A stretch of DNA of 64,000 nucleotides from Bagarius yarrelli (Eukaryota > Chordata > Actinopteri > Siluriformes > Sisoridae): positions 11,740,305 to 11,804,304 of the forward strand of contig VCAZ01000003.1 of assembly GCA_005784505.1 (NCBI GenBank), written 5' to 3'. Under the pieces are notes generated by a model. That model was given only the letters and a program-made list of their open reading frames with translations. It had not been told where the DNA came from and searched no databases. Of this stretch, positions 20,673 to 33,369 are shown one piece after another (position 1 is the stretch's first letter; each line of letters begins with the position of its first letter). A program made the translations under genes and the position numbers.

Positions 20673-21924
20673 AGAAAAAAATTGTTTTTGTGAAAAAAAC
20701 CAAGTTGCCACTGTGGCAATACCACAAATATGACAAAGCATCTAAAATACTCCAAAAAGCATGACAAAATAGTACAGCTGACTGATTAATTATTTATACT
20801 TTTAATGAGAGCTTAATCTATGTTATTTAATAACCAAGATGGCTTTCATAGAGGCTTCACAGGCTTGCTGTGTATATATCTTATACAGGCACAAATGAAG
20901 ACTGCAACTTCACAATGTAAACCTGAAGCTTACCTGATTTAATATTTAAATACTTTAAAGTTTTTATTTTTTTTCAAAAGCAAGAGATTTGATCAGTTAG
21001 AAAAGGCGGGCTTAATGTCAACATTCATCTCAAAAACCTACAAAGGTAAAATATGTAATAACATGAAAAATTATTGCTTATGTTTTGTGTGGCATGTTAT
21101 ATTTTAGTAACATAATGTGTTGTATGTTTATTCAATTAAAAAAGTGTTTGGAATTTTTTTTTAAATGTAAAAAGAAGATTTAAGGAAGTCAAGTATTGGT
21201 ATCGATATCAATAATACTTGTCTTGAAATCAGTTGGTACTGCCACTGCCATTCACAGACCATTCTGTGTGGCCTATAAAAGTAGAGATTTCATCTTTTTT
21301 GTGTTTTTCGGCAATTAGCAACCAGCTTTTTTGGGGCATTACAGCCACCTTTGGCTCCAGAAATTGATGTCATGAACCTTATCAATTTTACTTAATGTTA
21401 ATATCGAAATTAGTCTGATAACACAACCATTGCGATTCAGTAGAGTTTGCAATCAACAGTTAGCAACTGCCAACCACTAGATAGCTTCCTTTTCTCCATG
21501 TTTAGCAGGACATTTTTCCACGAGTAAATATAATTATTTTGGGTATAAATAAAAAGTCAATAATATACTTTGATTAAACGTTCTCATTTATAGTGTATAA
21601 AAGCACTTATTTTACCTTGTCACAATCAGCTCTGTTCACAGGCACCCATTTCAGTGTATGTTGCTGATAAGCTCTGTTCACTCCACCCCTCAATTTTTTT
21701 AAATGCCTTATCATTAACAGACAGCATTAACCTGTTAACATAAGCCATCTACAAAGGTAAGCTTAATGTAGTGTTACTATGTTATTTCTATGACAATGTA
21801 GTTTGTAATAAGACAATCACATTAATGCATTGTTCATTATAAACATTATTTCATTAAATTATCAATTATTGTCACAGGCACAGCATTAGGTGACCCGCTG
21901 GGTTCTATCATTATCTCTGTCTCC

Positions 21925-22190
21925 TCAAGTCAAGTCAAGATCTTTTTATTGTAATTTCGACCACTTAGCAAAAACAGTAAACAGTGAAATGAAACAGCGT
22001 TTCTACTGGACTACAATAAAACACAAAACAACAATAAGCTACATTAAGCAAAAAAGAAAAAACAATGCAGAGCTTACATAAAGTGCATAGTGTGCAACCT
22101 AGTGCAAAAGGGCAGAACAACACTCCAGAAAGGTCAGATAGATATTACATTAGAAGCTGCTTTATACCGGTCAGAGACATAACGTTCCCT
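21925..22190 (-). mobile_element. LINE 3' UTR, reversed
   Basis: AAGTCAAGTCAAGATCTTTTT..., CAGTGAAATGAAACAGCG and AAGTGCATAGTGTGCAACCTAG are the reverse complement of the tail seen at 51300-51555, so this is a 5'-truncated copy of the Rex1-like LINE. Confidence 0.7.
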
Positions 22191-22499
22191 GAGTGTTTAC
22201 ACTTAAGCTGCATTCATTGTGAAACTTGCTAACTTTAGTACTATTAGAACAGGTGAGTTACAAAGTTTCATAGAAAAAAATATACTTAATTCTTTTGGTG
22301 AAGCAATAACAAGAATAATTGGTTCTGATCCTTTTTGTTAGAAATACCTTCTTAGCAAAAGCTGATTTATACTGACCCTTGTTTCTAGCGCAGTCTGGTA
22401 AGAAATTATTTTTGCAAACATAAATGTCGGGGGTGACGTTTTGCTGCAGCATTCCAAAAATGGCAAATATTTAGCCATTCAGCTTTATAAACTAATGAC

Positions 22500-24240
22500 A
22501 ATAATAAAGGCTATTATGGACATTATGGCTACATGATTGCACAGACATTTTATTCTATTATACAAATTACACCCTTTGCTAACAATGCTTCATATGAACT
22601 ATGCAAGCAGAAAAAACTAGGGTAGCATACTACCATTTCTTTTTGTAATTGTAATTTTTAATTTAACAATAAAATTATGTAATGATATTCGTATTGTATA
22701 ATTTCCCAGTGTGTCATGCAAAAGTTTGGTTTCCATTTCTGGTCACTAAATTACGGTAGCACATCTCTCACCAGTTTTCATGTTGGACTATTATTTATAG
22801 GCGTTTGCTCAGAGGAGAAATGGGTATAAGAAGCTGTGCGCATGTCACAAAATTATTCCAATTAAACATTTAAACAGAAATCAGAAAGACAAAACAGCCA
22901 ATTTGTCAGGGGTCTGTGGGTTAGGATAAACTGCTATAGCTCATGTCACACCAAATAACACCTATGTTCTGTAAATGGTGAATAAAATACAAAAAATAAT
23001 CAGAGGTATTAAAGAGGGTTAAGACCAGTAATTATTTCAATTATAGTGATGCTTATAAAATAAGCTAGATGAAATAAGTTTAGAGCTGTCTCCTTATTTT
23101 AGGAGTTTTAAAGACTTCCCCTCACAAAAATCAGTGTACTTTATTTTAATGCTAATAGGAAAGGTTTGCTTTCAAGTTTTTAGTGTCGTCTTTGGTTAAA
23201 TTACTGTAAATTAAATCCTTTATCTAGATTTCTTTAAAGCTGTCTTTTATCTGCATGCCTGAATGATAAAGGCATAATACAAATTGAATAGAATAGAAAT
23301 ATAATTATGTGTTTATTTTTCTGACATAATTCAATTTAATTTTATAGAACAAAGACTGCATCATGGAAAATATTTCAGCCTTGCTCTTTTCACCCTTTTC
23401 AACAGACTTGACAAGTCAGACTGTTCAATATCAGAAATTAATAGCAGAAATACAGCACTACTATAAAACAAGAACAAGGGAAGACCTAGATATAGGCTTA
23501 TGGAACTATTTACTACAATCAAGGAACACATGTAGACACAATCCCTTAAGTTTTGAGCTAACTGCATATGTTTGTCATAGTGTGTGCTTTTTTTCTATGA
23601 CAGTGCTTATGATTAGTGTCAGATTAATGGCTATGACAGAGTCATATGGGCATGAGGAGTGTATAGTCTTTTTTCATCTTTTTTAAAGTCTGAGAGATAT
23701 TTATACAAATACTCAGGTGCATTTTAAATACAGTATGATGTCACTAATAGGCCTATTTTACCAGACAAAAGTTGGGCTGCAGGAAGATCATCTGCAAATG
23801 GACAAGCCATGTGCCACTGTAAAAGCACATCATGAAAAATAAAACCATGTTTTAAGTTAAAAAAAATAAAATCGTAAAATGATCTTATCATGTTTATGGT
23901 TGTTTAATCAGAAGTTTAATAGCAGTACGGTATCTGACTGCAGAAAAAAGCAAAAGGCCTCACAAATCAGCCGCAGACCATAAAATTACTGTGATATTAG
24001 GGAAAAGTATAGCTAATGGGGAAAAATCTGATTTGCTGCATTTATGTGTAACAGAAAGAAAACATTGCAACATGATATTTTAAGGACAATTCAAAAATAA
24101 AAAGTTAAATCCAGGCATGGTTTCCCCCTACAATATAAGTAGCAAGTACTGACTCAATTAGAGCGGCATTTTAACATGGAATAAATGTACAAATACACTG
24201 TTTAGGTGAAGAAAATAAAACTAAATAACAATCAAGCTAA
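22500..24240. other. fbln2 intron, no gene seen
   Basis: Overlapping ORFs on both strands at 23361-23686 have no recognisable domain. The short minus ORF at 22452-22258 ends just outside. Nothing further supported. Confidence 0.5.
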
Positions 24241-24247
24241 AAAGCCA

Positions 24248-24320
24248 GTGTGATGCTCTGGGCATGTTCTTGCAAACCAACCTGGATTCCAAATTTTCCA
24301 GATCAGACAAACAAAGAATC
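24248..24320 (+). mobile_element. Tc1/mariner-like fragment
   Basis: CAGTGTGATGCTCTGGGCAT followed by GTTCTTGCAAACCAACCTGG is a decayed piece of the Tc1-like family also at 60548-60790. Confidence 0.5.
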
Positions 24321-24412
24321 AAGCTCCCTAGAGAGGTTCTGTGAATCCCATGCTCTAAAGATATTTCAGCATTAGACAGGTGGTTTAAACATTATAGCTG
24401 AACTTTGTTTTC

Positions 24413-24414
<2 letters not shown>

Positions 24415-24456
<42 letters not shown>

Positions 24457-24562
24457 CACACACACACATTATATATGTGTGTGTGTATATATAACAGTTA
24501 TATACATGTGTATATATATATGTGTATATATCTATATCTATCTATCTATATCTATATCTATA
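24415..24562. repeat. Compound (TA)/(CA)/(TATC) microsatellite
   Basis: Successive TA, CACA, TGTG, TATATG and TATC runs in about 150 bp. ORFs across it code only for Tyr/Ile repeats and are artefacts. Confidence 0.93.
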
Positions 24563-24739
24563 ATTATTTTATTAATTTTAGATTGTTACAGGCATTTTTT
24601 CCAGAATATGGAACTATTTTTTTTAAGTTGCCAGTATTAAATCACATCGTCAATCACCAGTTCTTTCTTGTCTGCCTCAAATGCAATGTTTTATTTTATT
24701 TAGCATGTGATATTCATTAAAAAAAAATTTTTTTAGCTT

Positions 24740-26120
24740 CATGCTCTACTGAGAATATCATGGACTGTAACCTTTTCATTATAATTTAACCCAAACATCT
24801 GCACTGTTGTATTTTTCTCAATAGCAAGCCTCTGAAAGCATCGGCATCGCATTTGTAACAAACGTAACAATGTATGTTTAAAAAATCTCTGGTTTCAAGA
24901 TGTTAGCCATCAGTACATACATGATGATGTACAACGAATAGAATATACTTTATCAGTATAAAAAATAGCTTTTCTTTCTCTCTAGCCCTCTGACATGGAA
25001 AAAAAATCTACCTGTTTAAAGTGTTCCTATTTTAGGAGAGTGGCTAATGTTAAGCTGTTCCCAACAAGATAACGAATGCCCCTGTTTATCTACCAGGATA
25101 TAAGCAACATAACCCAGGAAGACACCATTTAAAGAACTAGGGTCACCTCTAAAATAAGAAATAATACTATTAATCAAATCATGATGGACAAGAAAAGCAA
25201 TGATGAGCTTATACAAGTTCTACATGCAGAAAGAAATGAATAATGCTTCTGTCACACAATTAGCTGACCTTTTCATCCCAGTAAGATGAATGGCTGCACA
25301 ATTAAATGCTTAAATAATGAAAGGGTAATGTAAGAGTGAGTGAAATGTCAAATTCAAATTCAAACCAGAGAATTAATTAAAGAATTATATCTATACTCTG
25401 TTGCATATTTTGTAAAGGAAAAATATTTAAGGGTAAAAAGTAAAAATGGGGTGGCACTTTAGAAACTTGACCTGGGCACACATGTAATGCCATCCCATGC
25501 CATTCCCATTCCTGACTTTATTTGCCTGGTATGAACATCAACATATACTTTACAGTATATAAACAATCTCTCAAAAGATTTACATCAATAATACAAATTA
25601 TTAATTCCATGGACTGAACCATTAACTTAAAGTGTTTCAAAGTTGTACTCAGTGTCGATGGCATACTTATAATCCTCAGGCCCAACCTCAGCTTGGAGCT
25701 CAATTAAATAAATGAAACCATTAGGCGGAGTGTCAAATACACTCACTAATGGCTAGTTTTAGATGGTAAGATCTCGATGTTAAGAGATGACATAGGAATA
25801 AAAGAGGGCCAACCTACACACACATGTAAAGGCGTTTAAGCAGCTGCATGCTTGCTAGTATCAATACCATAATGGCCTGTTGTTATTATATTAACCCTGA
25901 AATGAAACATGAACATAAACACTGTGATTAAATAAAGCCATAATTAACAGGTCTAGCAAATGTAGTGATTACTGCGTAGCATTCAGCTATCAGAATGCTT
26001 TGAATTCTTGATGTTTTAAACATTTTTTAAATACACAGTGATTAAATGGAGACTAAAACGCCTCCTAAATCCACAAATAAATGTATAAATTATAGAAAAT
26101 GGCATATAAGTTATTTGTAC
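24740..26120. other. fbln2 intron, no gene seen
   Basis: AT-rich DNA; no fibulin-like exon and no recognised repeat. Confidence 0.5.
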
Positions 26121-26124
26121 TATG

Positions 26125-26880
26125 TTTCTGACTAGAGATCTCACGAGATCTGACTGGTCACGTGAGAATGTAACAATAGAAGATGCTCTGTCACATTTAA
26201 ATCGTTTGTGTGGCAACATTTTTGTTTGGACTTTGGTTTTCGGGAAGGATTGGGAATTTTTTTCATTTTGTTTCCCAGTGGACATAAGAAACCACGAAAG
26301 AATGATTGTAAGAAATTAATACCCTACACCTCTGCTAACACGATCTGCATCGCCGTGTAACAGACAGTGCGCGTAATATGGATGTGTCTGTGCACGAGGC
26401 AGGATTTGAGCCACACATCAAATGCTTTGCACACACAAGAAACCTCGCTACACAGGTTGTGCGTGTCACTCGTTTTGTAGGCTGGGTGAGATACGTGCCT
26501 GTTTTTTTTTTTGTTTTTTTTTTTGTTTTTTTTTTTTTTTTTGTTTTTTTTTTTTTAACAGTTTAACAGCTGTCGTGGTATTGAAGTCCAAGAAGAAGCT
26601 GCTACAACTGCCACCAGATAATGGATGTGGAAAATAAAGGTTTGTTTATATTTTATAAAACATTTTGCACAGTGTTTATATGTTGTTAATTACAGCATGT
26701 AATTCATTAAAATAGAAATTTAATTTCAGTCAATTTCAAAATGTGTTTTTCAGTTAAATAAAACTTTTTCCCTGTATTTTATAATTAAGGATTTCTTTAA
26801 AAAAAAGTCTCGTCTCGTTCTACCAGCCTTGTGTCTCGTCTCCTCTCATGGGATAAGTGTCTCACCAAACCCCTTAGTTC
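26125..26880 (+). mobile_element. hAT-type transposon remnant
   Basis: The ORF at 26378-26566 contains CFAHTRNLATQVVRVTRFV, the C-F-A-H-x-x-N-L block of hAT transposases. The right end (GTCTCGTCTC... GGGATAAGTGTCTCACCAAACCCCTTA, given in parts) is the reverse complement of the end at 54025-54075, so both belong to one family. A poly(T) tract with single G interruptions (26501-26556) interrupts the body. No intact transposase remains. Confidence 0.75.
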
Positions 26881-27108
26881 TGACCTATTTATATCACTGT
26901 TGCCAAAATAATTATTTCCAACAATACCAAAAAAAACATGCTTTCTTGCATGCCCCAGATCACATGGCAATCATCCCCTTTAATCTGTTTTGTAAAGCAT
27001 ATTTCTAAAGACAATTTTTTGGTTTTTAAAGAACACCACCTATTTTGGATATAAAGGCAAAAAATAGCTAATACAAGTTAGTGTGGTCTATGCCATAGGT
27101 ATATGTTT

Positions 27109-27114
27109 ACTTAC
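27109..27114 (-). promoter_or_regulatory. fbln2: fbln2 5' splice site of the long exon
   Basis: GATG|GTAAGT, a consensus donor, in phase 1 of the downstream frame. The next exon (12047) begins with two bases to match. Confidence 0.93.
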
Positions 27115-28902
27115 CATCATTGGCTGTTGTATTAGATCTGAGTATGTTGTTTCTTTCTTCTGTTTCCTCCAGTTTTTCTTCATCCTTATCCCCTGCAACT
27201 TCAACCAGACTATGCAAATGCTTATTCAGAAGTTGTCTGTTCTTTGTGTTGCCTCTTAAGTGTGACTGGCTGGTTGGGCCGAAGCGCACATGAGGATTCG
27301 TATACACTTCTGGTTTTACTTCTATTTTGGGTTCAAGCTCTTTTAGAGGCCTGTCAGTTGCAGCAACAGTGACACTGCTTGAGATGTGACCCTCTACAGA
27401 TTTTAAACTGTCTCTTTCTTGTTTGTCATTCATTTTTTCCATATAATGATTTGTGTCGCTCTCTGTGACATTTTTTTTTGAGTCGTTTTGTTTTTCTATG
27501 ATCACCTCCTCCGTTTGCATGCTGTAAAATCCCTCTGTTTCTGGTGTGCTATGGTAAACTTGATATGGTGAAGAACTGCTCCAGGTAGTCTGCCATGTTG
27601 TTGTCAATTGTGTTGCGTCTGTAGTTTGAGGGATAGTTGGAACTACTGTCACTGGAGAATCAGTAACTATTTCACTGTATGTGTAGTCTTCATATGAATG
27701 AAACCCATTACTGTCAGTGGTTTCTTTAAAGATATTTAACATCTTTCTTAAGCTGTCTCTGTCACTTTCATCAAGAATCTCTGTATCACTATTGTCTTTG
27801 TAGGGGCCATAACTTTTATTTACATTGGTGTCTCTGGAAATAGTGAACTGTTCTTCATGTGTGGTATACCCATTGATAGGGATGTTCTCTTTGTTGGCAC
27901 TAACTTTGGGAATGTTAATGGGTGTTTCCTTAATATTATCTTCAGTGTCCTTGGTAGAATTCAGTTTCAGTTGAAGATATTTTGCCAAATCTGTCCTTTC
28001 TTCATGTAAGGGAAACCATGGTCTGTCTGTTGTTGCTTCATGAACATCAAGTCTCTCTTTAAGCTCCTGCTTGGTCCCCCTGGCTGGGTGGGAAGGGTTG
28101 TTTTTCATATCAGAAAATGGGATAGCTTGGGATTCCATTTGGGAATGTGAGGCCGAGGTTGCTTTAAAGAGTCTGGTGTAAGGTAGTCGTAGTCTGCCTC
28201 TTCTTCCTCTTCTTCTTCATCCATCTCATCTGAGTTTGGTTTCAATTGAGACAGGCTGTCACGGTATGACTGTGGAAAAGGTTTGGGGAGGGGAGTCCCT
28301 GAGCCTTGATGGTTAAACAGATTTTGTATTTTATTTTGATGTCTCCATGGTGTGTTTTCTTCTGATGTAGTTGCCAGCATTGGTTTATGAACATGCTTTT
28401 GATCACAGTCTGGGATCGGGGAACACATTAAGTTCCCGCCATTATTAGGGCAGTGGCAAACTTGGCACACTTGGTCCATGTGGAATGAATGGCCAGCCTC
28501 ATACTTTTGCCCCTCATGCACACAGCCTATCCGCTCACACTGGATACACCCATCCGTTGGCTCTGACATTTCAATGCAATTAGCAGGAAGCTCAGGACAT
28601 GGAATAAAATGGCAACTAATTCGTCCACCACCCTGTGGGCAAGAGCACTCTGTACTTCCAAAATCCACAAAGTAAGATTCTCCCTCAGGCACACGTCCAG
28701 ATCTGAAGCCAGCATTAATACAGTCATAGAACTGGTAGCCCTCGCATTTACAGCCAGTTTGTAGACAAGTGGCACAACAGGCACCATTTTCCAAAACTTC
28801 ATCAATGCAGTTGACAAGAGTTGGGCACTCCACTCCAGTACAGTCCTTTTGACAGAGACTTTCACTCACACAGAGCAAAAGCAGAAACAATAACAGCCCC
28901 AT
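27115..28902 (-). CDS. fbln2: fbln2 (fibulin-2) start exon: signal peptide, N domain, acidic linker; frame broken
   Basis: Start codon at 28902. Residues 1-18 are a hydrophobic signal peptide. Residues 21-167 form the cysteine-rich N domain with KDCTGVECP, GACCATC, CKCEGYQFYDC and YFVDFGSTECSCP, which closely match vertebrate fibulin-2; the later part (CVHEGQKYEAGHSF) is von Willebrand C-like. From residue 170 comes the cysteine-free acidic region with a Glu run (229-235), then a Ser/Thr/Glu-rich segment. Fibulin-2 is a secreted matrix glycoprotein binding fibronectin, nidogen and elastic-fibre proteins. The initial frame stops at 28105 while the rest, to 27115, is open one frame over and ends in the right phase for the next exon. 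A single base appears missing between about 28216 and 28105. No GT occurs there, so an intron is excluded. Confidence 0.93.
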
Positions 28903-28910
28903 GTTGTTAG

Positions 28911-28913
28911 GCT
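28911..28913 (-). promoter_or_regulatory. fbln2: fbln2 3' splice site before the start exon
   Basis: AATATCTGACAG|CC with AG at 28913-28912 leaves a nine-base 5' UTR stretch before the ATG, as expected if a non-coding first exon is spliced on. Inferred. Confidence 0.5.
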
Positions 28914-29034
28914 GTCAGATATTTAAATATAGATTTATGTTGAGTTTACTATAGTAGACAAAGATGTCTCAGACAAATCTTGTAAACTGACAGAAATCTG
29001 TGAAACCTAAAAAAGTGTGAGAAATGTGGGATGA

Positions 29035-29060
29035 GAAAGGGACGGCATATAAGGGAGTGT
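29035..29060 (-). promoter_or_regulatory. Possible alternative TATA-like element upstream of fbln2
   Basis: Minus strand reads CTCCCTTATATGCCGTCCC about 140 bp upstream of the start codon. It could mark an alternative proximal promoter, but the match to TATA is loose. Confidence 0.2.
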
Positions 29061-29427
29061 GCTGCAGATTTCTTTCGGAACAAATTCAATTAGCATGAAG
29101 TCAGTGGCTTCATAATCAGTCTCAAATCTAGTTCAGATCTGCACTAGTAAACAGTCTCACAGCCTCTAAGTCTTATGCAAAGGTTCAAGTTAAAGCTTAT
29201 TTTATACCAATAAGGTCAAGCCTTTAACTATGATGAATAAATTTATTTTATTTTTTAATAAGGTATTCCATAGGTGTAAGGTAATAAAAATGATACCCAC
29301 CTACCCACCCAAAAAATGTTACTGCCATTTTTTTTGGAATAATATTAGTAAAATGAAGCCTTGTGCCTCCAGGAAAAATGCAGAGAAAGTCTTTGCCAGT
29401 GTTTGGTTAAGCTTACGTTTACAGCAT

Positions 29428-29602
29428 TTTGGCAGATGCCCTTATCCAGAGTGACTTACATTTATCTTATTTATACAACTGAGCAATTGTGGTTTAAGGG
29501 CCTTGCTCAGGGGCCCAGTGGTATTAACTTGGCAGTTCTGGGAATTTAACCCAAAATCCAGCAGTCCAACACTTTAACCACTGAGCTACCACTCCCGCTA
29601 TT
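29428..29602 (-). mobile_element. tRNA-derived SINE, nearly full
   Basis: Minus strand: GAGTGGTAGCTCAGTGGTTA (box A), a degraded box B, GGGCCCCTGAGCAAGGCCCT, CAATTGCTCAGTTGTATAAA and a tail resembling GTAAGTCACTCTGGATAAGG. Lies in the putative first intron of fbln2. Confidence 0.85.
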
Positions 29603-30230
29603 GTAAAGAGCAGCTCTGCCCTAGGACTCATCTGGGGAACAGATTATATTTTTTCTGGACACTTTTCAAGCACTAAGGACCCAAACTTAGTAGACTTCTG
29701 TCCATATTTTAAAAAAAGCAAAATGTAAGTTTTTTCTACAGAATGATGTCTATTAACATTAAATTCTGTTTATTTGGTATGATATGAATTAATCATGATA
29801 AAGCTGTCATCACATTTTTGTTACAAAATAATGCATATGCAACATGATTAATAGTAGTGGCAAAAGTAGTAAAAATCGCTGAATAAGTGGTTTAAATCCT
29901 GACTATCCTATAGATATTTTGTTTATATATCCCTGTCAATGATGCTGTGCAGTTGCACAGAGATGCACGTTAAATAATGTGTATAAACTGGTTGTTCACA
30001 TGTTTTTAATATAAACTATGACATTCATTTCCTAAATATGTTACGTTGGCACAGATTTGAGCAGGAAACTCTAAAATGATCACTAACTCATTCATAACGC
30101 TCAATAATAAAAGTGAGAAACATTCACACGCAACACCGCTCGTCTGAAAGTACATTTATTTATCCTTTATGCAAGTTTGTCCATTTAAACAGACAAACAT
30201 CAGACAAAACATGGAAAAGTTTTCACTTAC

Positions 30231-30330
30231 GTAGAAAAGCGTGAACTCGCGCGCTGCCAGGATCCTTGTCAGAGTGTGTGTGCACAGAATGAGCTTACAC
30301 ACAGCTGCGCACTACGACCCCTGTAACTCA
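30231..30330 (-). other. fbln2: Putative non-coding first exon of fbln2
   Basis: A CpG-rich island in AT-rich surroundings (GCGCGCGAGTTCACGC on the minus strand) ends CTAC|GTAAGT, a consensus donor at 30230-30225, 1.3 kb upstream of the start-exon acceptor. A separate 5' UTR exon is also the arrangement of mammalian FBLN2. The transcription start is not identifiable, so the right border is a guess. Confidence 0.45.
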
Positions 30331-30619
30331 TTTAGAGGGGAGGGACACCAGTTGAAGACCATTGCTTACAATAGGAAGCAGAACTTATGCCATTCCTTCG
30401 TAGCACAGGCAGGCAAAGAAAAAAAAATATATTTTATTTCACATTTGCTTCTCTACTGCATCCCTTGCAGCCCCATGACACATGCGGGTTGCAGCCATCG
30501 CTGACCCAGATCCGGCGTGATTGTACACATATGCGCTGTGCTTTATGCCTTGTCTACGGTCTGAGAAAGATGCACGCTGTAAAAAAGCTATCGAAATACA
30601 AACTTTATTAATGTTTTAA

Positions 30620-31950
30620 AGACCAAACCAAAGACAAAACTCAATTACTGTTGAGTGTACAAAAAGATATTATTGCAAAAAAAAAAAACCAAACAAAAAA
30701 AACCCAACTTGCTTGCTTGCTTGCAAAACTAACCTTTTTTTAGTTCCTTCTCTTATCTAGAATCTTAAGTTTGGAATAACTTACCTCTATGGTAAGGGCG
30801 AAAAATTAAGGTGACAAGGAGCTGGAGACCTCGGGGAGAAAGATGAAATGAAATGAAACTTTAATCTGCACAAATGAAGCACAAACAATTAAGTCTATTT
30901 CGGGTGAATTTCGAGCATGTGGGGGGGCATCATCATTCTATAATGTAATGTCTTATAATAAACTAGGAAATCAAATGGCTACAGCTTAAAATGCCAACAG
31001 AAGAACAGACCGTATATTAGATCAAAGTACTGGTTTGTCACGATAGACCTCACAGCACAGAAACTTCCTGAGGTTTGTTTACATGGGGGAAGCATTCCAA
31101 TACCAAGTTTTTCCTTACAACCTCTCTTTGTCACCCACAAGATCACTAAATATATGGATGCTGTGCTGGCTCCTATGTGACTCCTTATTAAACTTCATAG
31201 ATGACTGTCTAATTCATTTGGCATAAGACAACAAAATTTCCATAGAAAACAAATCTAAAAGAATGTTTCAATGTGCCTTCTACACTTATATGTGAAAGGC
31301 ACACAACCACACAGTTTGTTTCTACCGAAAAAGTCTATAGTCTGTTAAGGAGCTTAGTCTAATGCTAATACATAATTATTCTAACAGTACTTGTTGAAAA
31401 ATATCATTGTTTAAACTACATGCCTTTTCTATTTTTTATCCTAAATAGATTGTCTAGGAGTGCTTATCTGACGATCATAAGTTTTATTAGTGAAATTGTG
31501 TGTTGAACAAGTGGCCCAGGCAAGATTCTAACCTTTAGGTCATTTATCGAGGCTTTAGCAATCCAGACTAGGCTGGCTGCGACGAAAACAAATACTGTGT
31601 CATTACTGGTGTTACATTACTCAACATGTAGACTTTGCCTTTTTTACAGAATATGTATTTTGCAGTCGAAAGAAACAAGCATATATGACTTGTTTTATGG
31701 GCTAGCTACAGTAAATTACCAAACGGCAGCACCTTAGCACCACACTCACATAAGTATGTCTTCCCCAAATTATTGCCATAAAGGTAGAAGCATGCAGTTT
31801 TCTAACATCATTTTGTACATAATACGTTGTACATATTGTGACATTATTAATTTCCTGAGACCCTGGAGTACTAATCACTCACACCTGTTCCCTAGACCTC
31901 AACACCCACTCACCTTATTTAAGCCTCACACTGCCCTCATTTCGATGTGT
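30620..31950. other. Intergenic; no gene seen
   Basis: Contains an A-rich run at 30671-30710 and a (TTGC)n run at 30709-30724. Nothing else recognised. Confidence 0.5.
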
Positions 31951-31954
31951 TCTG

Positions 31955-32225
31955 GGTGACAATACCCGTGTGACAAAGTCCCTGAGCTCCATTTGACATG
32001 TGGTAGGGCCCTGAAACCACTGAACATGTTTGGGAACCTACTGCCCAGACCATTGTTGTGGCTTAATAAACGAATTCCCACAGCCTGCACACTAGTTAAA
32101 AGTCTTTCCAGTGGTGTAACCGTAATTATATGAGCGGGAGTGAAAATAATAAGGCATTTAAAAATCACATATAAATGTAATGGACAGGTGTTCCAGTACT
32201 TTCCCCATATATGGAATTGATGAAG
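31955..32225 (+). repeat. Fish DNA-transposon-like repeat, fragment
   Basis: GTGTGACAAAGTCCCTGAGC, GAACATGTTTGGGAACCTAC, CAGACCATTGTTGTGGCTTA and AATGGACAGGTGTTCCAGTA match the family at 13460-13960. Confidence 0.6.
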
Positions 32226-32229
32226 CAGC

Positions 32230-33365
32230 ACCGACAAAGCTAAAAAGCGGTTGATCAGAGATGCGTGCACTAAAAAAACATTTACCAGCATCTTACTGTA
32301 AAATTAGCTTTCATCAAAAATAGCACATTAGTGGGATTAACATGTAACGCATAAACCATCCATATATATTTGTGAGATCAGCGCCCCTGGGACAGCTCTG
32401 CATTACATTGTCAGGCATCCTCTCTCAAAAAGGTGTGATTTGTGGAATCTTAGTGTGATCCAGAGAGAGGTGAGTTATGCTGAACAGAGTGAGCCATTCA
32501 TAGCTTTGGCTTTGTTTTCTGTCATAAAGAAACCTTATATAATGTGAGGGCAAATATGAGTCACGAAAGGATGAGGCTTATAGCACTCATATTAAATCTT
32601 CCAGGGAACACAAAACATCTTTTGTTCAGGCCCTAAGAAACTGGGCCATTTCAGGCTGAACTATATCTTTACCATATGCTTGTGTTTCCTGCTCGTGCCC
32701 ATTTTTCTGTATGAATGGCATTTATTCTGTGTTTTAGTCTAACAAATAGAGCACTGCTATTATGTTGGATTTAATGATAAGCATGGTTATCTCATTTTTA
32801 ACTCTATACTGCAGACCATAAAAAACAGAAAAAATGTAAAAAGATTGCATTTGATAGAAGAAAATTAGATGCAATTTGACCATGTATTAGAATCATTTAC
32901 ATAGAAAAAACTGTTGATAATTGCTTTGAAAATTTCATAGATCACCTGTAGTGAGGTCAGCGGCTTAGAGATTGACCAGACTCATTGAGTGTATTGATGT
33001 GTTTCCAGGCATATGATTCTAATTCAAGTCACTTGATACACTCAGAATGCTCATTGCACTATTGTTTGCTTCTATTATTAAATCCATGTGCTGAGAGGTT
33101 CTTTTGTTAAATAAAAAAAAACCGGCAACCCAAGATAAATGTTTTTTTTTAAGTTTTGCCTTTTGCTAGTGCCATCTGATTTTTACAAAACTAAAACAGA
33201 CACGAATGTGACATACCCACTCACATAATTTCATTTCACAAAATAAATGAAAAAACCCTTTGTAAAAGCATTTTCTCTTTACAGTAGTAAGCACTACTGT
33301 AGGCAGACCTTATGCATGTGTTTTGGTATTGAGAGTTAAACCGAGCAACTAGAGAAAACCCGATG
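32230..33365. other. Intergenic; no gene seen
   Basis: No ORF of note and no recognised element. Confidence 0.5.
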
Positions 33366-33369
33366 TGGT

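Noticed and set aside
26378..26637. Two plus ORFs with a Phe-rich tail considered as genes
   Set aside because: hAT transposase remnant running into a poly(T) tract; not an intact gene.
28105..28230. A small intron to explain the frame change in fbln2
   Set aside because: There is no GT on the gene strand in the interval, so no GT-AG intron is possible.
28478..28865. ORFs on the plus strand and in a second minus frame over the fbln2 start exon
   Set aside because: Shadows of the real fbln2 reading, which matches fibulin-2 cysteines.
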